Below, piece after piece: positions 42,674 through 48,794 of a stretch of DNA of 48,794 nt. The notes under the pieces are model-generated. The model was not told the origin of the DNA and made no database searches. It was given only the letters and a program-made list of their open reading frames with translations. Numbering within the stretch: the first letter of the stretch is position 1; each line of letters starts with the position of its first letter. The stretch is from JAKVKY01 sp964293585 (GTDB taxonomy: Bacteria; Bacillota; Negativicutes; Acidaminococcales; Acidaminococcaceae). A program made the translations under genes and the position numbers. The stretch spans positions 1 through 48,794 of the forward strand of contig CAXYYS010000014.1 in assembly GCA_964293585.1 (NCBI GenBank). The letters run 5' to 3'.

Positions 42674-43957
42674 TTAAGCTTCGGTTAAAGCCTGATATAA
42701 TTCGCTGCCACTCCGGATTAATTTCACGGGTCGTCCCAGCTGTGTCTTAAAAGTTTCCAGGCTCATATCGTCCAGGAACAACTGGTCCTGGTTTAAAACT
42801 ACCGCCGGCAGCAGCACCGGGCCCTGGGCCGGCAGCGTTGCCAAGAGGTCGCCTCCGGTTAAAAGGCCGGTCACGTTGACCAGCGGGCCAAAAAATTTAT
42901 TAGGTACAGCTAATAACTGGTGTTTAGTACCGTGCTTGCTGTTAAAAGCTGTCAGGAGCGGTTGTAAAACCTTAGCGGCACTCTCACCAACCGGAATCAG
43001 ATAGTCGGGCACATGATCAGGTTTAACTTCACGCTGTGCCCGTTCCCAGTCGCACAAAAAATTGCGGCTGAGGCCGATACCGTTTTCCAACTGCGGGAAA
43101 CCATCATACCATTCTTCCGGTGGTAAAGGCAGTCCGGCCAAAAGATAAAATTCGTCGCCCAGATAAATAAAGGATTTTCCCAAGGCAGCCCGGCATTCTT
43201 TTTGCCAGGCAGTTACCATCTCTACCAGCGCCACGGCTTCTTTTTGGGTAAAAGTGCGCATGTCCGTCAGCTGCGACCGGTTCTTAGTCAGACCTACCGG
43301 TACCACAGCCATAGTGGCCAGTGCCGGCGCCAGGGCCCGTAAATCCCGGTACGTCCTGACCAGTTCCTGGCCATCATTGTAACCGGGGCAGCACACCACC
43401 TGGGCATGTACCTCAATACCCGCATCCAGTAAAGCGTGCAGCCGCGGCAAGAGCTGATCCGCAGTCTTATTGCGCATCATGCTGCATCTTAAAACAGGAT
43501 TAGTCGTGTGTACAGAAACATATAACGGCGACAGATGGCGCCGTAAGATATAGGCAAAGTCCGCCTCATCCATATTGGTCAGCGTAATAAAATTGCCGTA
43601 TAAGAAGGAGAGACGGAAATCATCATCACGGACATATAATTGCTTTCTCATCCCGGGAATCATCTGATCTACGAAACAAAAAAGGCAATGATTCTGGCAG
43701 CAGCGTACGCCATCAAAGACGGCACTTTCAAATTCCAGCCCCAGATCCTCATCCGGATCTTTGGTCAGGGTTAAGGTCCGTGTTTCTCCCTGCCGGTCTT
43801 CCAGGGTTAACTGCACCTGGTCCGTAGCAGCGGCAAAACTTACATCCAGGATATCATGCAGCTCCGTGCCGTTCACCGCGCAAAGATATTCACCGTTTTG
43901 AATGCCGGCTTCCGCAGCGGCACTATTTTTTTTGACTTTACTGATGAGTCCCTTCAT
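42674..43957 (-). CDS. PDZ-radical SAM-DUF512 protein
   Basis: 427-aa conserved Firmicute protein of unknown reaction. Residues 1-65 form a PDZ-like domain (GLISKVKKNSAAAEAGIQNG, YLCAVNGTELHDILD). A radical SAM-type motif CQNHCLFCFVDQ (CxxxCxxC) follows near residue 90, then an elongated DUF512 C-terminal domain (GDEFYLLAGLPLPPEEWYDG, FPQLENGIGLSR, LLTGGDLL). As I recall, it is found beside der in many Firmicutes, as here. Start: ATG 43957, six bases after AGAGGTG; a longer reading from 44014 would cross the promoter. Role in ribosome assembly or modification is only a guess from context. Confidence 0.88.
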   Translation of the reverse strand: MKGLISKVKKNSAAAEAGIQNGEYLCAVNGTELHDILDVSFAAATDQVQLTLEDRQGETRTLTLTKDPDEDLGLEFESAVFDGVRCCQNHCLFCFVDQMIPGMRKQLYVRDDDFRLSFLYGNFITLTNMDEADFAYILRRHLSPLYVSVHTTNPVLRCSMMRNKTADQLLPRLHALLDAGIEVHAQVVCCPGYNDGQELVRTYRDLRALAPALATMAVVPVGLTKNRSQLTDMRTFTQKEAVALVEMVTAWQKECRAALGKSFIYLGDEFYLLAGLPLPPEEWYDGFPQLENGIGLSRNFLCDWERAQREVKPDHVPDYLIPVGESAAKVLQPLLTAFNSKHGTKHQLLAVPNKFFGPLVNVTGLLTGGDLLATLPAQGPVLLPAVVLNQDQLFLDDMSLETFKTQLGRPVKLIRSGSELYQALTEA

Positions 43958-43985
43958 CTGACACCTCTTCATATACGCTTTTCTT

Positions 43986-44014
43986 ATTATACAATATTCC
44001 CGGGGCAAACACAA
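43986..44014 (-). promoter_or_regulatory. Promoter of DUF512-cobO-der-plsY
   Basis: Minus strand: TTGTGT (44014-44009), 17-bp spacer, TATAAT (43991-43986), 29 bp upstream of the ATG at 43957 and just after the rpsO terminator. Confidence 0.6.
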
Positions 44015-44027
44015 AGTATAAGGATAG

Positions 44028-44057
44028 AAAAAGCCCGCTTAGCGTGTAAGCGGGCTT
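44028..44057 (-). terminator. rpsO terminator
   Basis: AAGCCCGCTTA (44031-44041) pairs with TAAGCGGGCTT (44047-44057), 11 perfect pairs and a 5-nt loop; the A run at 44028-44032 gives the minus-strand U tract. It is 8 bp after the rpsO stop. Confidence 0.93.
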
Positions 44058-44065
44058 CAAAGTTT

Positions 44066-44332
44066 TTATTTACGAATTTCCAACTTTTCTACGATACCAC
44101 GGTAACGCTCAATGTCATGTTTTTCCAGATAATCCAGCAGACCACGACGTTGGCCTACCATCTTTAACAGGCCGCGGCGGGAATGATGGTCTTTCACATG
44201 GCTCTTCAGATGATCGGTCAGAGTGTTGATGCGGTTAGTCAGAACTGCAATCTGAACTTCCGGAGAACCGGTATCACCTTCGTGGGTAGCAAACTTCTTA
44301 ATGATTTCTTGTTTTTGTTCTGTCTTTAACAT
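44066..44332 (-). CDS. rpsO: 30S ribosomal protein S15
   Basis: Primary 16S rRNA-binding protein of the platform, 88 aa (normal). The sequence is fully typical: THEGDTGSPEVQIAVLTNRI, LTDHLKSHVKDHHSRRGLLK, MVGQRRGLLDYLEKHDIERY. Start: ATG 44332 after GGAGGAAG. It has its own promoter and an approximately 85-nt leader, and follows ribF in the classic infB-to-rpsO order. Confidence 0.98.
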   Translation of the reverse strand: MLKTEQKQEIIKKFATHEGDTGSPEVQIAVLTNRINTLTDHLKSHVKDHHSRRGLLKMVGQRRGLLDYLEKHDIERYRGIVEKLEIRK

Positions 44333-44419
44333 AATTTTCTTCCTCCATTACTTTAATTGAGCCAAGGCTGAGTAGACGCTGGAAGTAACGTTGTACTAAG
44401 CTTTGGTTAGAACGTAGTT

Positions 44420-44448
44420 ATTCTACCATATCGTGTGCGGAAAAGCAA
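44420..44448 (-). promoter_or_regulatory. rpsO promoter
   Basis: Minus strand: TTGCTT (44448-44443), 17-bp spacer, TAGAAT (44425-44420) with TG one base upstream. It leaves an approximately 80-nt leader before the rpsO ATG, the place where S15 autoregulatory structures occur in other bacteria; I can see a small AGCC/GGCT hairpin but no proven S15 site. Confidence 0.6.
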
Positions 44449-45384
44449 CTAATTTCTGGACCTTCCCCAAAAAGTTTGAATGGCCATTTTATCCTGCTGT
44501 AACTGTGCTTGTAAAGCGGTTACCGCTGCGAATTTTTTTTCGGGACGGATAAATTTTGCCAGGGCAACCCGGATAGTTTGTCCGTATAATTGCTCCTGCA
44601 CGCCAAAAATATGACTTTCTAAAACTTCCTGACGCACATCAGTGAAAGTGGGATTGAGTCCCAGATTAGCCATACCCGGATAAGTCTTTCCCGTGGCAAG
44701 TTGGACCTGCACCGCATAAACACCAGGCGGCGGCAAAGCCACCCTGCTCCGGTCCAGATACAGGTTCGCTGTTGGAAAACCCAGGGTGCGGCCCCGTTTA
44801 AAACCTGGGGCTACCACGCCGGTGACGCTGTAAATCCGGCCCAGCATCTGATTGGCAAAAGCCAGTTTGCCGGCTTGGATCAAACTCCGGATAGCCGTAC
44901 TGCTGATCACCTTACCATGTTCCGTCAATAAAGGCCGCACGATAACCTCAAAGCCCAGTTGCGTACCGGCCAGTTTGAGAGAATCCGTGTTGCCGTTGCC
45001 TTCAAAACCGTAGCTGAAATTTTCCCCTACCACCATACAGCGGCTCTGTAAAGGCCGCAGCCTGGCCAAAAAATCATCCGGGGTCAAGGCTGCCAGATTT
45101 TCATCAAACGGAATATCCAGCAGCAAGTCCACGCCCACTTTTTTGAGCATGGCCAGCTTGCCGGCCTCGCTTAATAAAGCTACGGGAACCCGCTTCGGGT
45201 TGATGCAGGCATAGGGATGATTACTAAAAGTAAAGACCGCGGTCTGCAACTGTAATTTTTGGGCCAGGGTCCTGGCGGTGCCAATCACATCCAAGTGGCC
45301 CCGGTGCAAACCGTCAAAGGTTCCCAGAGCCAGGACACAAGGCGTATGTGTTTGTAATCCTGCCAGCGAGGTAATTATTTTCAT
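44449..45384 (-). CDS. ribF: Bifunctional riboflavin kinase / FAD synthetase
   Basis: Makes FMN and FAD from riboflavin. The N-terminal nucleotidyltransferase has VLALGTFDGLHRGHLDVIGT and GENFSYGFEGNGNT; the C-terminal kinase has GFKRGRTLGFPTANLYLD and GVYAVQVQLATGKTYPGMAN, then LESHIFGVQEQLYGQTIRV. 311 aa is normal. Start: ATG 45384; truB ends 4 bp upstream. Confidence 0.96.
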   Translation of the reverse strand: MKIITSLAGLQTHTPCVLALGTFDGLHRGHLDVIGTARTLAQKLQLQTAVFTFSNHPYACINPKRVPVALLSEAGKLAMLKKVGVDLLLDIPFDENLAALTPDDFLARLRPLQSRCMVVGENFSYGFEGNGNTDSLKLAGTQLGFEVIVRPLLTEHGKVISSTAIRSLIQAGKLAFANQMLGRIYSVTGVVAPGFKRGRTLGFPTANLYLDRSRVALPPPGVYAVQVQLATGKTYPGMANLGLNPTFTDVRQEVLESHIFGVQEQLYGQTIRVALAKFIRPEKKFAAVTALQAQLQQDKMAIQTFWGRSRN

Positions 45385-45388
45385 ACTG

Positions 45389-46270
45389 TCATAATCCTTC
45401 GGGTGTATATACAGGTCTGGTTAAAATTTTTACAGCCTGAACCTTGTCCTGCTCTACCCGTACCATTCCTAAAAATTGTTCCTGGCTGTACATGGCCCGG
45501 ATGCCTTCCCCGCTGCCTGCGATAGTTGTCCTGACACCGCAGGTGATCCGGTATGCCTGCAGCGCATTTACATCTAAATGCGGTACATGCCGGATAGCTG
45601 TTTCCGGAGGCAGTAAATACTCAGCCGGCGCTGCGGCAATTTCTTCCAGGGTATGTGCCGTATCCAGGGTAAAAGTACCGGCCTGCATCCGGAGCAGGAA
45701 AGTCATGGTCGCACAGGTGTGCAAAGCCTGACCGATATCTTCTAATAAGGTACGGATATACGTACCTTTGGAGCAAACTACTTCCAGCGTAAACCGCGGC
45801 AGATGTACATCTAAAAGCTGCAGTTTCCGGATCACGATATCCCGCGGGACCCGTTCCACTTCTTTGCCTTCCCGGGCATATTGATACAGTTTTTTACCAT
45901 GAATCTTGAGAGCCGAATACATAGGAGGAACCTGTTTTTGCGGACCCAAAAAACTTTGCAGGGTTTGCTGCAAGGTTTCTGCATCCAGAACCGGGACCGG
46001 TAAAATTTGCTTGACGGTGCCACTGTCATCGCCAGTAGTCGTCGCCTGCCCCAGCAGAGCTTCTGCCCGGTAACATTTCTGATCTTCCAGGACATATTCC
46101 AAAAGTTTCGTCGCTTCGCCCAAAAAGATAGGTAAAACGCCGGCCGCATCCGGATCCAAAGTACCGGCATGACCGACTTTCCTGGTCTTATAAATTCCCC
46201 GGACGATGTTCACCACATCCTGGGAAGTCATCCCGGGAACCTTGAGCACGTTCAGGATACCGGAACTCAT
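45389..46270 (-). CDS. truB: tRNA pseudouridine-55 synthase
   Basis: Forms pseudouridine 55 in the T loop of tRNAs. The catalytic region is KVGHAGTLDPDAAGVLPIFL (Asp in TLDPDAAG), with further motifs LEYVLEDQKCYRAEALLGQA, VPPMYSALKIHGKKLYQYAR and VVCSKGTYIRTLLEDIGQAL. 293 aa is normal. Start: ATG 46270 overlaps the nrnA stop by four bases. Confidence 0.96.
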   Translation of the reverse strand: MSSGILNVLKVPGMTSQDVVNIVRGIYKTRKVGHAGTLDPDAAGVLPIFLGEATKLLEYVLEDQKCYRAEALLGQATTTGDDSGTVKQILPVPVLDAETLQQTLQSFLGPQKQVPPMYSALKIHGKKLYQYAREGKEVERVPRDIVIRKLQLLDVHLPRFTLEVVCSKGTYIRTLLEDIGQALHTCATMTFLLRMQAGTFTLDTAHTLEEIAAAPAEYLLPPETAIRHVPHLDVNALQAYRITCGVRTTIAGSGEGIRAMYSQEQFLGMVRVEQDKVQAVKILTRPVYTPEGL

Positions 46271-47220
46271 GATAAGGCAGTCTCCAGAGCGGACAGGATT
46301 TGTTTTTTCGTAGTGGCCAGGTCAGCCTTTAAGCCGCAGCCGGCAGCTTTTTGATGACCGCCGCCGCCAAAGCTGAACGCAATCTTGGAAACGTCAATAT
46401 TTTTGGCACGCATGCTCACCCTGGTGAAACCAGGTTCTACTTCCTTAAACAGGATGGCCACTTCCACGCCCTCAATGTAACGGGGAAACGAGATAAAAGA
46501 ATCCGTGTCCACATCCTTGTCGTAAACAGCATTACTGATTTCCAGATAGGCAATAGCACCCTGGTGGGTAAATGTCAGGGTGTTTAAAACTTTGCTGAGC
46601 ATGGTAATGGTTTCCCGGCTTTTCAGTTCCAGGTTATCGGAGATAAAACTCGGGTCCACGCCAAATTCTAACAAATGCGCCGCAGCCCTTAAGGTCTTAG
46701 CCGTGGTATTGGAATACTTAAAGCTGCCCGTATCCGTATAGAGACCGGTAAAGATACAGAAAGCAATGTTTTTATCAAGCTGCCAGTGCATCTCCTCAGC
46801 TAAATCATAAATAATTTCGGCCGTAGCTGCGGCCTGCGCATCCAGATAAAGATATTCCGCAAACCGGGTATTCGTCTTGTGATGGTCCAGGTTAAGGAGA
46901 TGACCGGCCTGTACCAGCTGCAAGACATTACCCGCCCGGTCGGCAGAACTGGCATCAAGGATCACCAGCAGGTCAGCCTGGCAGGTTTGTCCCTCCTGTA
47001 AACGCTGGTAGCCGTCTATGCCCGGGATAAATTTTAAATTCATGGGAATATCGTCGTCCACCGTCAGGAAGACCTGCTTACCCAAAGCCCGCAATAAATG
47101 TCCCAGAGCTAAAGTTGAACCCAGGGTATCACCGTCCGGATTAACATGGCTGCACAACACGACGGATTGTGCTTGTACCAGCAGTTTCCCGGCTTCAGCT
47201 AAGGAGCATTCTTTACTCAT
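46267..47220 (-). CDS. nrnA: Bifunctional oligoribonuclease / PAP phosphatase NrnA
   Basis: DHH/DHHA1 phosphoesterase that degrades nano-RNA and removes 3'-phosphate from pAp. Visible: CSHVNPDGDTLGSTLALGHL, LVILDASSADRAGNV, NLDHHKTNTRFAEYLYLDAQ, GLYTDTGSFKYSNTTAKTL and the terminal FSFGGGGHQKAAGCGLKADL. 317 aa is normal. Start: ATG 47220, eight bases after AAGG and overlapping the end of rbfA; upstream in-frame starts at 47235/47250 lie inside rbfA. Confidence 0.95.
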   Translation of the reverse strand: MSKECSLAEAGKLLVQAQSVVLCSHVNPDGDTLGSTLALGHLLRALGKQVFLTVDDDIPMNLKFIPGIDGYQRLQEGQTCQADLLVILDASSADRAGNVLQLVQAGHLLNLDHHKTNTRFAEYLYLDAQAAATAEIIYDLAEEMHWQLDKNIAFCIFTGLYTDTGSFKYSNTTAKTLRAAAHLLEFGVDPSFISDNLELKSRETITMLSKVLNTLTFTHQGAIAYLEISNAVYDKDVDTDSFISFPRYIEGVEVAILFKEVEPGFTRVSMRAKNIDVSKIAFSFGGGGHQKAAGCGLKADLATTKKQILSALETALS

Positions 47221-47578
47221 GTTGCGTACCTTCATTCTTCTTAATCTCATTTAACAGGCTGTCAATATGGGCGCCGTACTCAATCGAGGCATCCTTTGCC
47301 AGGACCAGTTCCGGAGCGAAACGGAGTCTGATCCGTTTCGCAATTTCCGTACGCATATAGCCTACGGCCTTTTCCAGGGCATCCCAGACTTCCTTTTGTT
47401 CAGCTTCCGAACCGTACACGCTGATGTAAACTTTAGCCTGGCTCATATCCCTGGTTAACTTCACATCGGTCACGGTCACGTTTTTAATACGCGGGTCCTT
47501 GACATCCATAAGCAACATGTTGCTAAGTTCCTGCTTGATCAGCTCCTGCACTTTTTCAACACGTAACTGTTTTGCCAT
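47213..47578 (-). CDS. rbfA: Ribosome-binding factor A
   Basis: Cold-shock 30S maturation factor, 121 aa, single KH-like domain. Typical segments: RVEKVQELIKQELSNMLLMD, DPRIKNVTVTDVKLTRDMSQ, AKVYISVYGSEAEQ, RTEIAKRIRLRFAPELVLAK and DASIEYGAHIDSLL. It lies 21 bp downstream of infB. Confidence 0.97.
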   Translation of the reverse strand: MAKQLRVEKVQELIKQELSNMLLMDVKDPRIKNVTVTDVKLTRDMSQAKVYISVYGSEAEQKEVWDALEKAVGYMRTEIAKRIRLRFAPELVLAKDASIEYGAHIDSLLNEIKKNEGTQHE

Positions 47579-47599
47579 AATCGTTCACCTTAGCCTTCC

Positions 47600-48794
47600 T
47601 TATTCAGGCTTAACTTCTTCCATGATATAAGCTTCAAAGACATCGCCTTCCTTGATATCGTGGAACTTAGCCAATGTGATACCGCATTCAAAACCACTGG
47701 TTACTTCCCGTACATCGTCCTTGAAACGGCGTAAAGATTCCATATCGTCCTCGGCGATAACGATACCATCACGTACGACACGAATCTTAGCGCTTCTGGT
47801 TACCTTGCCTTCCGTCACATAGCAGCCGGCAATCAGCATCTTGGAAATGGTGATGACCTGACGCACTTCCACCCGTCCCAGGATGTTCTCTTTGAAGGTA
47901 GGTGCCAGCATACCTTTGATAGCGGCTTCTACATCATTGATGGCATCATAGATGACACGGTAGGTACGTACATCAACCTTTTCTGTTTCGCTGAGTTTGC
48001 GGGCGTTAGCATCCGGACGGACGTTAAAGCCGATAATTAAAGCGTTAGCGGCACTGGCCAGGGTAACGTCGGACTCATTAATGGCGCCGACGCCGGAATG
48101 CACGATGACAACCTTGACCTCGTCGTTCTTGATATTTTCCAGAGAAGAACGCAGAGCTTCAATCGTACCTTGTACATCCGCTTTGACCACGATATTTAAT
48201 TCTTTCAACTCGCCTTCCTGAATGCGTTTGAAAATATCATCCAGGGAAACCTTGCCCACCTTATGTACTTCTTCATTACGAATCTTGGCCACACGTTTTT
48301 CCGCAACTGTACGGGCGGTACGTTCATCCGTGGCATCCAGCATATCGCCTGCCATGGGCACATCGTTCAGGCCTAAAACTTCTACAGGCGTGGACGGCAA
48401 AGCTTTGCGGACTTTCTCGCCCCGGTCGTTAATCAATGCCCGGACGCGGCCGTAAGTAGTACCGGCAATAATATAATCGCCAATCTTTAAAGTACCTTTT
48501 TGAATCAGCGCCGTCGCTACGGGACCGCGGCCTTTATCCAGCTGGGCCTCAATAATAGTGCCGTGGGCCGGCAGATTAGGATTAGCTTTTAAATCCTGCA
48601 CTTCGGCTACCAGCAGGATCATTTCCAGCAACTCTTTCAAGCCGGTCTTTTGACGGGCAGAAACGGGTACCATGATGGTATCGCCGCCCCAGTCCTCGGG
48701 AATTAATTCCTGTTCGGCCAATTGTTCTTTGACATGTTCTGGGTTGGCACCCTGTTTATCTATCTTGTTAATGGCAACAATAATGGGTACCTTG
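47600..48794 (-). CDS. infB: Translation initiation factor IF-2 (5' end outside the window)
   Basis: C-terminal two-fifths of IF-2, open at the right edge. The first visible residues are VPIIVAINKIDKQGANPEHV, containing the G-domain NKID motif; then VPVSARQKTGLKELLEMILL, domain II (GTIIEAQLDKGRGPVATALI), domain III (VVKADVQGTIEALRSSLENI) and the fMet-tRNA-binding C2 domain (GVITISKML-like ITISKMLIAGCYVTEGKVTR). Reading frame is intact to base 48793. The P loop and N-terminal domain lie beyond the window. Confidence 0.97.
   Translation of the reverse strand, partial: KVPIIVAINKIDKQGANPEHVKEQLAEQELIPEDWGGDTIMVPVSARQKTGLKELLEMILLVAEVQDLKANPNLPAHGTIIEAQLDKGRGPVATALIQKGTLKIGDYIIAGTTYGRVRALINDRGEKVRKALPSTPVEVLGLNDVPMAGDMLDATDERTARTVAEKRVAKIRNEEVHKVGKVSLDDIFKRIQEGELKELNIVVKADVQGTIEALRSSLENIKNDEVKVVIVHSGVGAINESDVTLASAANALIIGFNVRPDANARKLSETEKVDVRTYRVIYDAINDVEAAIKGMLAPTFKENILGRVEVRQVITISKMLIAGCYVTEGKVTRSAKIRVVRDGIVIAEDDMESLRRFKDDVREVTSGFECGITLAKFHDIKEGDVFEAYIMEEVKPE

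Noticed and set aside
42655..42675. AACTT/AAGTT-containing gap before cobO as another copy of the rimO-cinA repeat
   Set aside because: Only short A/T-rich words are shared; the 19-nt unit itself is not present.

Overview
The window reads as bacterial chromosome core from an anaerobic Firmicute. A Negativicute (Acidaminococcaceae/Phascolarctobacterium-like) is my best guess. The reasons are a TRAP-TAXI transporter, phosphatidylserine/PE synthesis genes, a Gram-positive-type LexA box, Nfn-type ferredoxin:NADP enzymology, and the der/DUF512 and infB-rbfA-nrnA-truB-ribF-rpsO gene orders. No IS element, prophage, CRISPR array or integrase is visible. The genus is inference; Firmicutes is more secure.

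Layout. (1) 1-440 has no gene I can support but contains complementary and repeated segments that look like a structured RNA, ending in a strong bidirectional terminator. (2) 442-4624: a small hypothetical gene (minus) and a TAXI-DUF1850-TRAP permease operon (plus) diverge around a 34-nt perfect palindrome. (3) 4861-20410: a long co-directional plus-strand run: RNase J, FtsK, a RodZ-like protein, a YgiQ-type radical SAM protein, an orphan solute-binding lipoprotein, RimO, CinA, a CshA/DbpA-like RNA helicase, HflX with a large N-terminal domain, and a methionine gamma-lyase-family PLP enzyme. (4) lexA (minus) with a consensus promoter and a near-consensus SOS box. (5) 31182 down to 21637: nine tightly packed minus-strand genes: HAD phosphatase, MTA/MTI phosphorylase, methylthioribose-1-P isomerase, SAH/SIH hydrolase, class II aldolase, MTA/SAH deaminase, NfnA, NfnB and an exported protein of unknown function. 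(6) 31317-36927: a processive-type glycosyltransferase, PssA, Psd, a WecG-type glycosyltransferase, PrfC and a zinc-ribbon protein. (7) tRNA-Pro(GGG), then the threonine branch thrB-hom-thrR. (8) plsY-der-cobO-DUF512. (9) rpsO-ribF-truB-nrnA-rbfA-infB, with infB cut by the right edge.

The most interesting unit is the nine-gene cluster. It encodes a complete route for recycling the adenosyl by-products of SAM. Active-site residues suggest the route works by deamination first: the phosphorylase has NMAAGIS where adenine-specific enzymes carry the Asp pair, and the hydrolase has HLEAKTA where adenine-binding enzymes have HMTVETA. The window also encodes three radical SAM proteins (YgiQ, RimO, DUF512), which would generate such by-products. 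The second notable observation is that the HflX N-terminal domain carries a full JAMM-type signature (HTHP-x6-SGVD).
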